Shown: in pieces, positions 36,116 through 45,304 of the stretch
How positions within the stretch are numbered: the first letter of the stretch is position 1
Layout: the number at the start of each line of letters is the position of its first letter
NCBI GenBank assembly: GCA_018268055.1
Contig: JAFDXF010000038.1
Coordinates: forward strand, 37,519 to 101,518
Reading direction: 5' to 3'
Length of the DNA stretch: 64,000 bases
Source: Bacteroidota bacterium
Lineage (GTDB): Bacteria; Bacteroidota; Bacteroidia; Chitinophagales; Chitinophagaceae
Notes under the pieces: model-generated
The model's input: only the letters and a program-made list of their open reading frames with translations
What the model was told of the DNA's origin: nothing
Database searches by the model: none
Program-made: the position numbers and the translations under genes

Positions 36116-38530
36116 ATGGCAATGGATAACAAAGAAATGATTTATTTACCTCTGGAAGATGTAGAAAGCGAGCATTGCGCATTGATTGTGGACAAAGGGC
36201 TTTCAAAAGTAAAAGGGATTACAACACACAAAGTGGAACTTAATAATCATCGTGCTGTAATAACAGTAGAGGAAAATGATGTTGTAGCGGATACAGTTAA
36301 AACAATAAAAGATTTAGGCTATGGTGTAACAACAGCAAAAAAAACATTTCCGGTTTTAGGAATGAGTTGTGCTTCTTGTGCTAATAGCGCAGAGACCTCT
36401 GTGAAATTTGAACCGGGTGTTGTTAGTGCTTCAGTAAACTATGCAACCGGAAAACTTACAGTAGAATATCTACCCAATATGATTACTCCTGAAGGATTGA
36501 AAAAAGCAGTTCAGGTTTCAGGTTATGATTTGATGATAGAAGATGAAACGCTTCAGGAAGAATCACTCGAGGCAATTCATGAAAAGAGATACCAGCAAAT
36601 TAAATTTAAAACTCTTTGGGCAATCATTTTATCCATTCCGGTTTTTGTATATGGCATGTTCTTTATGAATGCACCTTATGCCGATTGGATTATGTGGGCA
36701 TTTACAACTCCTGTAGTTTTTTGGTTAGGTAGAGATTTTTTTGTCAATGCATGGAAACAGGCAAAGCATCGGAGTGCAAATATGGATACACTTGTTGCGC
36801 TAAGTACCGGAATCGCTTATTTATTCAGTGTGTTCAATTTACTGTTTCCAAAATTTTGGACTTCAAGAGGATTAGAAGCACATGTTTATTTTGAAGCTGC
36901 TGCTGTAATCATTGCATTTATCTTACTGGGGAAATTATTGGAAGAAAAGGCAAAAGGAAATACTTCAACCGCCATTAAAAAACTAATGGGCTTACAACCC
37001 AAAACGGTAGTAATAATAAGTGAAGAAAATATAGAGAAAGAAATTGCGATTGAAGAAATTAAAATAGGTGACATTGTTTTAGTAAAGCCCGGAGAGAAAA
37101 TCGCTGTAGATGGCTCAGTCGTTTTGGGCGAATCGTATGTGGATGAAAGTATGCTAACCGGCGAGCCCGTTCCTGTTTTGAAATCGGCAAAAGAAAAAGT
37201 ATTTGCAGGTACAATTAATCAAAAAGGAAGTTTTCGTTTCAAAGCTGAGAAAATAGGAAAGGAAACTATGCTGGCGCAGATCATTAAAACGGTTCAGGAT
37301 GCGCAAGGAAGTAAAGCTCCGGTGCAAAAGTTAGTAGATAAGATTGCAGGCATTTTTGTTCCGGTGGTAATAGGCATTGCAATACTCAGTGCTATTGCTT
37401 GGTTAATCTTCGGTGGAGACAATAATATTGTAAGAGCATTACTTGCTGCTGTAACAGTCTTAGTCATAGCATGCCCCTGTGCTTTAGGATTGGCTACACC
37501 TACTGCCATCATGGTTGGCGTGGGCAAAGGTGCTGAGCAAGGCATATTGATTAAAGATGCAGAAAGCTTGGAGCTGGCAAAGAAAGTAGATACAATAATA
37601 TTAGACAAAACAGGCACTATTACAGAAGGGAAACCTGAAGTAAGCGGTATTCAATGGTTGAATGATGATACCAGTAAAAAAGATATTTTATGGAGTATAG
37701 AAAAACATTCTGAACATCCATTGGCAGAGGCAGTAGTTAGATATTTGGAAGACACAAAAAATTTATTATTAGTCAATTTTGAAAGCATCACCGGAAAAGG
37801 AGCAAAAGCAGACTTTGAAAATGAAACTTATTGGGTAGGTAATAAAAAGCTATTAGTTCAAAACAATATTGCTATTGATAACCGGTTATTACAACAAGCA
37901 GAACAGTGGAGCAATGAATCAAAAACAGTGATTTGGTTTGCAGATAGCAAGCAAGCACTTGCAGTGTTATCTATTGCAGATAAAATTAAAACAACATCAG
38001 CTCAAGCAGTAAATTCTTTGCACCAATTAGGTATTGATTTATATATGCTTACCGGCGATAATGAAGCAACAGCAAAAGCAATAGCAGACCAAGTCGGCAT
38101 TGAACATTATAAAGCAGAAATGCTCCCACAAGATAAAGCGGATTTTGTAAAAGAATTACAAGCACAAGGCAAAACAGTTGCAATGGTAGGCGATGGTATC
38201 AATGACAGTACTGCTTTGGCAACTGCAGATGTAAGTATTGCGATGGGAAAAGGCAGTGACATTGCGATTGATGTAGCAAAAATGGCCATCATCTCTTCCG
38301 ACTTAAACAAAATTCCACAAGCCATAAAATTATCACAACATACTGTAAGCACTATTAAACAAAATTTATTTTGGGCATTTATTTATAATATTATAGGTAT
38401 TCCAATTGCTGCCGGTGTTCTTTATCCGATAAATGGATTTTTATTGAACCCAATGATTGCCGGAGCAGCAATGGCATTGAGTAGTGTTAGCGTGGTAAGT
38501 AATAGTTTAAGGTTAAAATGGAGTAAATAA
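36116..38530 (+). CDS. copA: Copper-exporting P1B-type ATPase
   Basis: 804 residues (ATG 36122 is an alternative). Two N-terminal HMA domains: the first (about 8-72) lacks CxxC and has only Cys21; the second has GMSCASC (Cys85, Cys88). The membrane CPC motif is in VIACPCALGLATPTA; phosphorylation site DKTGT; nucleotide-site HP in SEHPLAEA; MLTGDNEATAKAIA; hinge MVGDGINDSTALA. It exports Cu(I) across the inner membrane, for detoxification or for cuproenzyme supply (FixI/CopA2-like). The link to SCO and the heme-copper genes favours supply, but this is inference. Confidence 0.93.
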   Translation: MAMDNKEMIYLPLEDVESEHCALIVDKGLSKVKGITTHKVELNNHRAVITVEENDVVADTVKTIKDLGYGVTTAKKTFPVLGMSCASCANSAETSVKFEPGVVSASVNYATGKLTVEYLPNMITPEGLKKAVQVSGYDLMIEDETLQEESLEAIHEKRYQQIKFKTLWAIILSIPVFVYGMFFMNAPYADWIMWAFTTPVVFWLGRDFFVNAWKQAKHRSANMDTLVALSTGIAYLFSVFNLLFPKFWTSRGLEAHVYFEAAAVIIAFILLGKLLEEKAKGNTSTAIKKLMGLQPKTVVIISEENIEKEIAIEEIKIGDIVLVKPGEKIAVDGSVVLGESYVDESMLTGEPVPVLKSAKEKVFAGTINQKGSFRFKAEKIGKETMLAQIIKTVQDAQGSKAPVQKLVDKIAGIFVPVVIGIAILSAIAWLIFGGDNNIVRALLAAVTVLVIACPCALGLATPTAIMVGVGKGAEQGILIKDAESLELAKKVDTIILDKTGTITEGKPEVSGIQWLNDDTSKKDILWSIEKHSEHPLAEAVVRYLEDTKNLLLVNFESITGKGAKADFENETYWVGNKKLLVQNNIAIDNRLLQQAEQWSNESKTVIWFADSKQALAVLSIADKIKTTSAQAVNSLHQLGIDLYMLTGDNEATAKAIADQVGIEHYKAEMLPQDKADFVKELQAQGKTVAMVGDGINDSTALATADVSIAMGKGSDIAIDVAKMAIISSDLNKIPQAIKLSQHTVSTIKQNLFWAFIYNIIGIPIAAGVLYPINGFLLNPMIAGAAMALSSVSVVSNSLRLKWSK

Positions 38531-38557
38531 ATTTTAGAACTAAACAATCAATAAAAA

Positions 38558-38779
38558 ATGGAAAACAAAACTTTTAAATTCAAGACAAATATTAATTGTG
38601 GCGGATGTATTAAAGCAGTAACCCCTCACCTTTCAAAGACTGAAGGAATTGATGAATGGAATGTAGATACCAACAACCCTGACAAAATTTTAACGGTTCA
38701 ATCAAATGGAGTGTCAGAAGAAAAGATCATTGAAACTGTAAAAAAAGCAGGATATAAGATTGCACCAATACATTCATAA
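38558..38779 (+). CDS. CopZ-like copper chaperone (HMA domain)
   Basis: 73 residues, a single HMA domain: KTNINCGGCIKAVTPHL with Cys14 and Cys17 and the C-terminal KAGYKI. It is soluble and likely hands Cu(I) to CopA. It lies 27 bp after copA and is followed by a terminator. The CGGC loop differs from the usual CxHC/CASC of CopZ. Confidence 0.88.
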   Translation: MENKTFKFKTNINCGGCIKAVTPHLSKTEGIDEWNVDTNNPDKILTVQSNGVSEEKIIETVKKAGYKIAPIHS

Positions 38780-38806
38780 TATGTCACATGGATACTCAAG
38801 CAACGT

Positions 38807-38846
38807 AATGGAGTTATTTTGTAAAAACAATTAACTCCATTTTTTT
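38807..38846 (+). terminator. Terminator after the copper genes
   Basis: AATGGAGTTA (38807-38816) pairs with TAACTCCATT (38832-38841), followed by a T-run to 38846. It ends the heme-copper/copA transcript. Confidence 0.85.
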
Positions 38847-39040
38847 ATTCCTTATGAAGTGATTTTAATACAAAATCTAACAATGTAATCACGATAGCAT
38901 TAAGATGCTACTTAACGAGTATCAATAAACATAGATATTTTTTATTTTTTTGTAACTATTCTTCATGCAAGTCGTTTTACTTCTAAAATAATCTAACCCG
39001 TATCCCGGCTACTCTGCCCAACTGTTAAACGAAAATAAAA

Positions 39041-41479
39041 ATGAGAAAGACATTTGCTATAACAGCATTATTGCTGTGTATATTGCCTTTTATTGCCCAT
39101 GCACAAGTAATGCAACATTCTATCACCGGAAGCATTCTCAGCATTGAGAAGAAACCTCTTGATGGAGCAAGCATCAGTTTGCTTAAATACAGTGATTCAA
39201 CTTTAATAACGAATACACTTACTGACACTAATGGAGTTTATCATTTTACAGCGATAAAAAAGGGCACGTATTTCATTGCGGCAACAACAGTGGGATTTAA
39301 AAAAGAATATGCTGTTGTGGAGATAAATACAGCAGATGTATTACTCCAATCCATTGTATTGTTGCCTGAAGAAAAAAGTTTAAAAGGAATAACCATCACA
39401 TCAAAGAAACCGCCTATTGAATGGAAATTAGATAGAACCGTTGTGAATGTAGATGCGACAGTAACGAATGCCGGGCTTTCAGCACTTGAAGTGTTGCAAA
39501 AAACGCCGGGAGTTTCTGTCGATAAAGATGGTAATATTAATTTGAAAGGCAAGTCGGGCGTTCAAATTTATATTGATGGGAAGCAGACATACCTCAGCGA
39601 GAAAGACCTTGCAAACTTTTTGCGCAATATGAATGCAGCTCAGCTAAGTCAAATTGAAATTATGACTAACCCTCCGGCAAAATATGATGCAGCGGGCAAT
39701 AGTGGCATAATTAATATAAAAACGAAAAAACTCAAAGCTTTCGGTTATAATGGAAGTCTTACATCCAATTTTAAGCAAGGGTATTTTTTTAGACATAATG
39801 AATCGTTCAACTTCAATTACAGGAATAAGTTGTTCAATTTCTTTGTCAATGGAGGATATGCCAAATGGCGGTCAAAACAAAAACTCTTTCTTAACAAGAA
39901 TTTTATTGACCCCATTACAAAAAATATAACTTCATCATTAGCTCAGCAAGCTTCTATGTTTACGAATGATGATGATGATGATTTAAAAATTGGCGTGGAT
40001 TATTTTGCTACAAAAAGAACGACTATTGGTATCACTATCCATGGAGATAGAAATCCATCAACCTGGAAAAGTTTTACCAATACAAATTTATTTACGTCAA
40101 CCGGTATTCCTGAAAACAGAACAATCACTGAAGTTGAAAACGCTCAAAAATGGAAAAGCATTAGTACCAATCTGAACTTTACAACAAAATTTGATTCAAG
40201 CGGACAGGAGATTACTTTCAACTTAGATTATCTTCATTATAACAATTATAGCTTTCAACCGTTATTATCTAAATATTATGCGCCAACGAATAACGCATTA
40301 AAATCAGCAGATACTTTATTAGGAAATCTTTTGCAGAAAATAACCGTTTATAGCACAAAAGCAGATTACACATTGCCGCTAAAAAATAATGCAAAACTTG
40401 AAGCGGGATTCAAAGCAAGTTTTGTCACAACCGATAATGATGCTAAATATGATTCACTCATCAATAACTATCCTATCCCTGATGCCGGACGTAGTAATCA
40501 TTTTAGATATACCGAAAATATCAATGCAGTGTATTTAAACTATAGCAGACCTCTAAGCAAAAAAGTGACCGGGCAATTTGGGTTGCGTTTGGAAAACACT
40601 ATTTCAAATGGTCAACAACTAACAGCTCATTCAAATTTTAAAAGAAATTCAATGCAGCTATTTCCGACTGCATATATTCAATATTCGGCAAATGAAAATA
40701 ATCAGTTTGTTTTAAATTATGGCAAACGTATAGATAGGCCAAATTATAAAAGCTTAAACCCATTTTCGGAATTTGTTGACCGATATACAGTGCAAAAAGG
40801 GAATCCGGATTTAAAAGCACAAATCAGCAATAACATAGAATTAATCCACACCTTTAAAAATGTATTGAATACCACATTAAACTTCAGCAAGACGTCTGAT
40901 ATTATTTTGGATATCATTCAGCAAAATAATATTACACAAGAAACAATTCTTCGCAAAGAAAACATTGCATCGCAGCAGCAAATTGGCCTTTCTGTTTCTG
41001 CCTCATCCAAAATTACTAAATGGTGGAGTGGCAATATCAACGTAAGCATACGTAATAATTTATTTAAAGGAATAGTGGAAAACGAATCAATCTCCGTTAA
41101 GGCAAATGTTTTTGAAGGGCAATTTTCCAATGAATTCAATTGGGAAAAAGGTTGGAGTGCTGAAGTGAATGGATACTATTCAGGCAAATCTCTATGGGGC
41201 ATTTCATTTATAAAACCGCTCTGCCAAATAAGCGCAGGTATTGCAAAGCAGGTATTACATGAAAAAGCTACAATCAAATTAAGCTTTAATGATATCTTCA
41301 ATGGCGGCATTTATAATATTTCAAGTAAATACAGTACTACTGATCTAAAAATAAAAAATTTCAACCTTGAGCGTTCGGCGACATTAAGTTTCACTTGGCG
41401 CTTTCACAAAGGCACGCTTAAAGCAGAACGTAATAATAAAATCAATAGTGCAGTGGATGAGCAGAAACGGGTAAAATAG
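39041..41479 (+). CDS. Outer-membrane receptor (carboxypeptidase-regulatory plus plug plus barrel)
   Basis: 812 residues: signal peptide about 1-21 (ends AHAQ), a carboxypeptidase-regulatory-like domain (about 26-110; ITGSILSIEKKPLDGASISL), a plug-like domain (about 115-225; LSALEVLQKTPGVSVDKDG, then IYIDGKQTYLSEKDL), and a 14-22-strand barrel of the OMP_b-brl_3 type ending FTWRFHKGTLKAERN. No TonB box can be assigned with confidence. Position between the copper and NO modules suggests a metal or chelate substrate, but nothing in the sequence proves it. Confidence 0.82.
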   Translation: MRKTFAITALLLCILPFIAHAQVMQHSITGSILSIEKKPLDGASISLLKYSDSTLITNTLTDTNGVYHFTAIKKGTYFIAATTVGFKKEYAVVEINTADVLLQSIVLLPEEKSLKGITITSKKPPIEWKLDRTVVNVDATVTNAGLSALEVLQKTPGVSVDKDGNINLKGKSGVQIYIDGKQTYLSEKDLANFLRNMNAAQLSQIEIMTNPPAKYDAAGNSGIINIKTKKLKAFGYNGSLTSNFKQGYFFRHNESFNFNYRNKLFNFFVNGGYAKWRSKQKLFLNKNFIDPITKNITSSLAQQASMFTNDDDDDLKIGVDYFATKRTTIGITIHGDRNPSTWKSFTNTNLFTSTGIPENRTITEVENAQKWKSISTNLNFTTKFDSSGQEITFNLDYLHYNNYSFQPLLSKYYAPTNNALKSADTLLGNLLQKITVYSTKADYTLPLKNNAKLEAGFKASFVTTDNDAKYDSLINNYPIPDAGRSNHFRYTENINAVYLNYSRPLSKKVTGQFGLRLENTISNGQQLTAHSNFKRNSMQLFPTAYIQYSANENNQFVLNYGKRIDRPNYKSLNPFSEFVDRYTVQKGNPDLKAQISNNIELIHTFKNVLNTTLNFSKTSDIILDIIQQNNITQETILRKENIASQQQIGLSVSASSKITKWWSGNINVSIRNNLFKGIVENESISVKANVFEGQFSNEFNWEKGWSAEVNGYYSGKSLWGISFIKPLCQISAGIAKQVLHEKATIKLSFNDIFNGGIYNISSKYSTTDLKIKNFNLERSATLSFTWRFHKGTLKAERNNKINSAVDEQKRVK

Positions 41480-41623
41480 AATGTGGAGCTATATCTCGCT
41501 TACGATTCGAATTTCTGCTGAAATAGATAGCAGCTAATGATCTTTCTTGAAATAAAGACAAAACACCAATCTCAAATAACCATCTTTTAAATTTATCAGC
41601 AACATACTCATTTTGTTATTGTA

Positions 41624-41688
41624 AAATATTTGTCATATTTAATTTAAGATATTTTTGTCGTAAATTAAAATAGTTGCTTGTATCTTTG
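41624..41688 (+). promoter_or_regulatory. Promoter/operator region of the Rrf2 operon
   Basis: AAATAT-TTGTC-ATATTT (41624-41640) is an AT-rich inverted repeat. ATATTTTTGTC (41649-41659) repeats its centre. TATCTTTG (41681-41688) fits the -7 TAnnTTTG, with a TTG 23 bp upstream, 20 bp before the Rrf2 ATG. An AT-rich dyad next to an NsrR-like gene fits autoregulation (inference). Confidence 0.45.
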
Positions 41689-41708
41689 CAATTCTTAACA
41701 ACGAATAA

Positions 41709-42143
41709 ATGTTTTCAAAAGCTTGCGAACATGGAATTAAAGCAGTAATTTATATTGCTGCACAATCACTCGAAGGTAGAAGGGTTAATATAGGTGATGT
41801 GGTAGAACATTCAGGCTCACCAAAAGCATTTACTGCCAAAGTGCTTGGCGAACTAACCAAACACAATATTGTCAATTCACATACAGGGCCTAACGGAGGT
41901 TTCGACATTGAACCCAAACAAATCAAGCAAATAAAAATGAGTGATATTGTTCGAGCTATTGATGGTGATTCTATTTATAACGGATGTGGCTTAGGGCTTG
42001 ACGAATGTAATAGTGCAGAACCTTGCCCCATGCATCATAAGTTTGTTGAGATCAGAAAAGAAATTAAAAAAATGCTGACATCAACGAGTATTTATGATTT
42101 GGCTTTGGGATTAAAATCCGGCAAGACGGTATTAATGCGTTAA
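41709..42143 (+). CDS. Rrf2-family [Fe-S] regulator, NsrR-like
   Basis: 144 residues. The N-terminal winged helix includes SGSPKAFTAKVLGELTKHNIV. The cluster-binding Cys are present: Cys93, Cys100 and Cys106 (NGCGLGLDECNSAEPCPMHH). Three Cys place it with cluster-bearing Rrf2 proteins (NsrR/IscR/RsrR types); spacing alone does not separate NsrR from IscR. As first gene of an operon with hemoglobin, RIC and hemerythrin genes, an NO-sensing repressor is the best reading. Confidence 0.88.
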   Translation: MFSKACEHGIKAVIYIAAQSLEGRRVNIGDVVEHSGSPKAFTAKVLGELTKHNIVNSHTGPNGGFDIEPKQIKQIKMSDIVRAIDGDSIYNGCGLGLDECNSAEPCPMHHKFVEIRKEIKKMLTSTSIYDLALGLKSGKTVLMR

Positions 42144-42187
42144 ATACTTATAATAATATGAGTTTTAAATTTTAAAAATATAAAGCA

Positions 42188-42427
42188 ATGGAAAATAAAG
42201 AAATCTGGCTTGGCTCTTTAATTACAGCCACTCCACAAGAAGGAAGAGAGCTCGCTATTAAAATGGCAAGAAAATCAATTGCAGCTATTCAAACAGACCC
42301 TGAAGTAAGAAAAAAATTGCGCAACGATTATGCAAACGATACAGCACAGTTGATTGCTTCTGCAAATGTTGTGGCCATTGAGTTTCAAACAGTAGCAAAA
42401 GCAAATAACTACTGGAGAAATCAATAA
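42188..42427 (+). CDS. Hexameric tyrosine-coordinated heme protein (HTHP)
   Basis: 79 residues matching the small HTHP family known from Silicibacter pomeroyi (about 76 residues): WLGSLITATPQEGRELAIKM, the heme-ligand Tyr48 in RNDYANDTAQLI, and VAIEFQTVAKANNYW. The family forms a hexamer with one Tyr-bound heme per subunit and shows peroxidase and catalase activity in vitro. It is 44 bp after the Rrf2 gene. A place in an NO-linked operon is a useful functional hint. Confidence 0.88.
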   Translation: MENKEIWLGSLITATPQEGRELAIKMARKSIAAIQTDPEVRKKLRNDYANDTAQLIASANVVAIEFQTVAKANNYWRNQ

Positions 42428-42476
42428 TTAAATATATTTAAAATAAACAGAGCAGCGAATTAAATGGCAATAACAA

Positions 42477-42872
42477 ATGAATACACTCAAAGACATACAA
42501 AACCTGAACGATATAAAATTATTGGTAGATACCTTTTATGGAAGAATAAGAGAAGATGTAATGCTAAAAGATATTTTCAATAATGTAATTCAAGATCGTT
42601 GGCCGCAACATTTGGAGAAGATGTATCGGTTTTGGCAAACTGTTTTATTAGATGAGCGCACTTATAGTGGAACGCCATTTGTGCCACATGCCAAATTGCC
42701 TGTTGAAAAGGAGCATTTTGATCAATGGGTACGTTTGTTTAATGGAACTGTCAATGATCTTTTTGCCGGAGAAAAAGCCGAAAGAGCAAAATGGCAAGGC
42801 GAACGAATGGCAGAGATGTTTTTGATGAAAATTCAGTATTATAAAGATGGTTCTTCTATTCCTTTAATCTAA
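42477..42872 (+). CDS. Group III truncated hemoglobin
   Basis: 131 residues with the trHbP pattern: VDTFYGRIREDVMLKDIFN, DRWPQHLEKMYRFWQTVLL, the PHAKLP turn and proximal His80 in EKEHFDQWVRLF. Cytoplasmic heme protein; group III members are implicated in NO or O2 chemistry (for example Campylobacter Ctb). It is the third gene of the Rrf2 operon, 49 bp after HTHP. Confidence 0.9.
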   Translation: MNTLKDIQNLNDIKLLVDTFYGRIREDVMLKDIFNNVIQDRWPQHLEKMYRFWQTVLLDERTYSGTPFVPHAKLPVEKEHFDQWVRLFNGTVNDLFAGEKAERAKWQGERMAEMFLMKIQYYKDGSSIPLI

Positions 42873-42932
42873 TTGTGATAAAGAAAGAATTCATCTTCTA
42901 TACCAGACAGAAAACAAATAAATAATTGGAAC

Positions 42933-42951
42933 TTTCTACAGTAAGTAGAAA
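42933..42951. repeat. Palindrome inside the NO operon
   Basis: TTTCTAC-AGTAA-GTAGAAA, 7-bp perfect arms, 22 bp before the methyltransferase ATG in the widest gap (101 bp) of the operon. It may be an internal operator or an mRNA hairpin. Confidence 0.45.
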
Positions 42952-42973
42952 TTTCATCTAAATTTTTTCAATT

Positions 42974-43744
42974 ATGTTAGTTTCAGATTTTGAAAAAGCA
43001 CAAGGGCACTGGATTCTTGCACGAATGGGTAAAAAGGTTTTACGCCCCGGAGGAAGAGTATTGACTCAAAAGTTGGTTTCCGGCTTACATATTTCAAATA
43101 GCGATGATGTCGTAGAGTTTGCTCCCGGATTAGGCTTTACCGCAGGATTAGCATTGGCGAAGCATCCTCACTCATATATTGGAGTAGATGCAGATGAAGA
43201 AGCGATTGCCTTATTACACAAAAGGATAAATGGCGATAATATTGACTTTCAATTAGGCAATGCTGCCAGTACACACATTGAAAATAATTCAAAAGATAAA
43301 GTATATGGCGAAGCAATGCTGACAATGCATGCCGATCATCGCAAATCAGAAATTATAAAAGAAGCCTACCGTATTTTGAAGAAAGGTGGATTGTATGCCA
43401 TTCATGAGTTGGGCTTGAAAGATGTAGATGAAGCAAAGAAAAGTGAAGTACAAAGAGATCTCGCTTTGTCTATAAAAGTAAATGCCCGGCCACTAACCGA
43501 AGAAGAATGGAAGGCATTGTTAGAAAAAGAAGGATTTAGAATCAAAAATGTTTATACCAATAAAATGTCTTTGTTGGAAACAAAACGAGTAATAGAAGAT
43601 GAAGGTTTTTTTCGCTCATTAAAAATTGGGTGGAATATACTCATACATCCGGCAGCAAGGAAAAGAATAACAGAAATGTATCGTGTTTTTAAAAAGCATA
43701 AAGAGCACATGAACTCAATCGTAATTATAGCAGAAAAAATTTAA
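42974..43744 (+). CDS. Class I SAM-dependent methyltransferase
   Basis: 256 residues. Motif I DDVVEFAPGLGFTAGLAL, acidic strand end YIGVDADEEAIALLHKRI, motif III-like LKKGGLYAIHELGL. The C-terminal part (about 185-256) is helical and basic. The substrate cannot be inferred; small-molecule methylation is as likely as any. It sits between trHb and RIC genes (101 and 23 bp), so a link to the NO response is contextual only. Confidence 0.8.
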   Translation: MLVSDFEKAQGHWILARMGKKVLRPGGRVLTQKLVSGLHISNSDDVVEFAPGLGFTAGLALAKHPHSYIGVDADEEAIALLHKRINGDNIDFQLGNAASTHIENNSKDKVYGEAMLTMHADHRKSEIIKEAYRILKKGGLYAIHELGLKDVDEAKKSEVQRDLALSIKVNARPLTEEEWKALLEKEGFRIKNVYTNKMSLLETKRVIEDEGFFRSLKIGWNILIHPAARKRITEMYRVFKKHKEHMNSIVIIAEKI

Positions 43745-43767
43745 TCACACAATAAAAAATACAAATT

Positions 43768-44487
43768 ATGAATATTTCTAAAGAAGCAATCGTTGGCGAG
43801 TTAGTAACTCAGGATTATCGCGCAGCACAGGTTTTTAAAAATGTCGGTATTGATTTTTGTTGTAACGGCAATATTTCACTGGAAGCAGCTTGTGTAAAAA
43901 ATAATATTTCTACAGACTACGTAATCACTTCATTGAATAAGATAGCAGGCCAAAAAAGCGATGGTGGTATAGATTACAATTCTTGGCCATTAGATTTATT
44001 GGCAGATTACATAGAGAAAAAACATCATCGCTATGTAACAGAAAAAATCAAAGAGATAATTCCTTATTTAGATAAAATAACAAATGTACATGGCGATCGG
44101 CATCCTGAATTATCAGAAGTAAACAAACTTTTCAAAGAATCTGCAGGCGAGTTAGCTGCACACATGAAAAAAGAAGAGTTGATACTTTTCCCACACATTC
44201 GCAAAATGGTTCAAGCACAACAGACCGGTGCTAAAGTAGAAGCACATTTCGGCTCGGTGCAAAACCCGATTAAGATGATGATGCATGAACACGATACTGA
44301 AGGAGAAAGATTCAGAAAAATTGCATCACTCACAGACAACTATACTGTGCCTGCAGATGGATGCAATACCTATCGGGTAACGCTGGCATTAATAAAAGAA
44401 TTTGAAGATGACTTACACCTCCATATTCATTTAGAAAATAATATACTCTTTCCTAAGGCTTTAAAAATGGAAGAGGCCGCAGGGTAA
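43768..44487 (+). CDS. ric: Di-iron iron-sulfur cluster repair protein (RIC/ScdA/YtfE family)
   Basis: 239 residues: an N-terminal ScdA_N (DUF542) domain with VGIDFCCNGNISLEAAC (Cys31-Cys32) and a hemerythrin-like di-iron domain (about 80-237) with His and Glu ligands in KKHHRYV, HGDRHPEL, AHMKKEELILFPHI, MMMHEHDTEGE and HLHIHLENNILFPKA. It repairs Fe-S clusters damaged by NO or peroxide. Overall length and motifs agree with E. coli YtfE and Staphylococcus ScdA. Confidence 0.95.
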   Translation: MNISKEAIVGELVTQDYRAAQVFKNVGIDFCCNGNISLEAACVKNNISTDYVITSLNKIAGQKSDGGIDYNSWPLDLLADYIEKKHHRYVTEKIKEIIPYLDKITNVHGDRHPELSEVNKLFKESAGELAAHMKKEELILFPHIRKMVQAQQTGAKVEAHFGSVQNPIKMMMHEHDTEGERFRKIASLTDNYTVPADGCNTYRVTLALIKEFEDDLHLHIHLENNILFPKALKMEEAAG

Positions 44488-44512
44488 TTAAAAAAATATA
44501 AACCATTCATCT

Positions 44513-45286
44513 ATGCAATACTATGATAGCGTAGCAGAAGCACTCAATGCACTTGCCGCCAAAGGCTATACAACTGATTTTTCACTTTTAAAAGAACAAG
44601 AGTGCATTTATTGTCATAATACAAGTCAGTCACTCAGTCCAGATGAGTTTGTAATTGATGAAGTGCACCGATTTGAAGGAGCTACTGATCCTGATGATGA
44701 AATGATTGTATATGCAATTTCTTCTGAGCAATATAAAATAAAAGGGACTTTAATAAACGCATTCGGCGCTTATGCAGATGCAGACACATCGCATATAATT
44801 GAAAAACTGAAATACCGAAAAGAAGAAGCGGCAAAGCCCATAAAACGCTCTGAAGATTTGATTCAATTAAGCAGGGAACATCACCACGCTTTATTGCTTT
44901 GTTGGAAAATAAAAAATGGGCTTGCTAAAGATATTGCGTTACCGCGCATTATTACTTATGCCAATTGGTTCTACGTTAATCACCTACTGCCACATTTTGA
45001 TTTAGAAGAGAAATTTGTATTCCCAATATTGAGCAAAGAAGATTTAAACAGACAAAAAGCAGAACAGCAACACACACAGCTTAGAGCATTGTTTGAACAA
45101 AAAGAGAAGGATCAACAAACGCTAACTGATATTCAAAACATATTAACGGATCATATACGCTTTGAAGAAAGAGTGGTTTTTAATGAAGCACAAAAATTGG
45201 CTAATCCGGAACAACTTAAAAAATTACAGGAAATAGAATTTGCCGATAAATTTTGCGATAATGAATCGGATCCATTTTGGAAATAA
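44513..45286 (+). CDS. Fusion of a CxxC domain to a hemerythrin-like domain
   Basis: 257 residues. Residues 1 to about 98 match a small stand-alone Bacteroidota protein family often auto-named phosphoribosylpyrophosphate synthetase (YYDSVAEALNALAAKGYTTD, Cys31-x2-Cys34, DEFVIDEVHRFEGATDPDDE, MIVYAISS); no PRPP synthetase motif is present, so that name is misleading. Residues about 112-240 are hemerythrin-like: LSREHHHALLL, HFDLEEKFVFP, QQHTQLRAL and LTDHIRFEERVVF, a complete di-iron set. Last gene of the Rrf2 operon, 25 bp after ric. Confidence 0.82.
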   Translation: MQYYDSVAEALNALAAKGYTTDFSLLKEQECIYCHNTSQSLSPDEFVIDEVHRFEGATDPDDEMIVYAISSEQYKIKGTLINAFGAYADADTSHIIEKLKYRKEEAAKPIKRSEDLIQLSREHHHALLLCWKIKNGLAKDIALPRIITYANWFYVNHLLPHFDLEEKFVFPILSKEDLNRQKAEQQHTQLRALFEQKEKDQQTLTDIQNILTDHIRFEERVVFNEAQKLANPEQLKKLQEIEFADKFCDNESDPFWK

Positions 45287-45304
45287 GATCCAATAACTGA
45301 AAAG

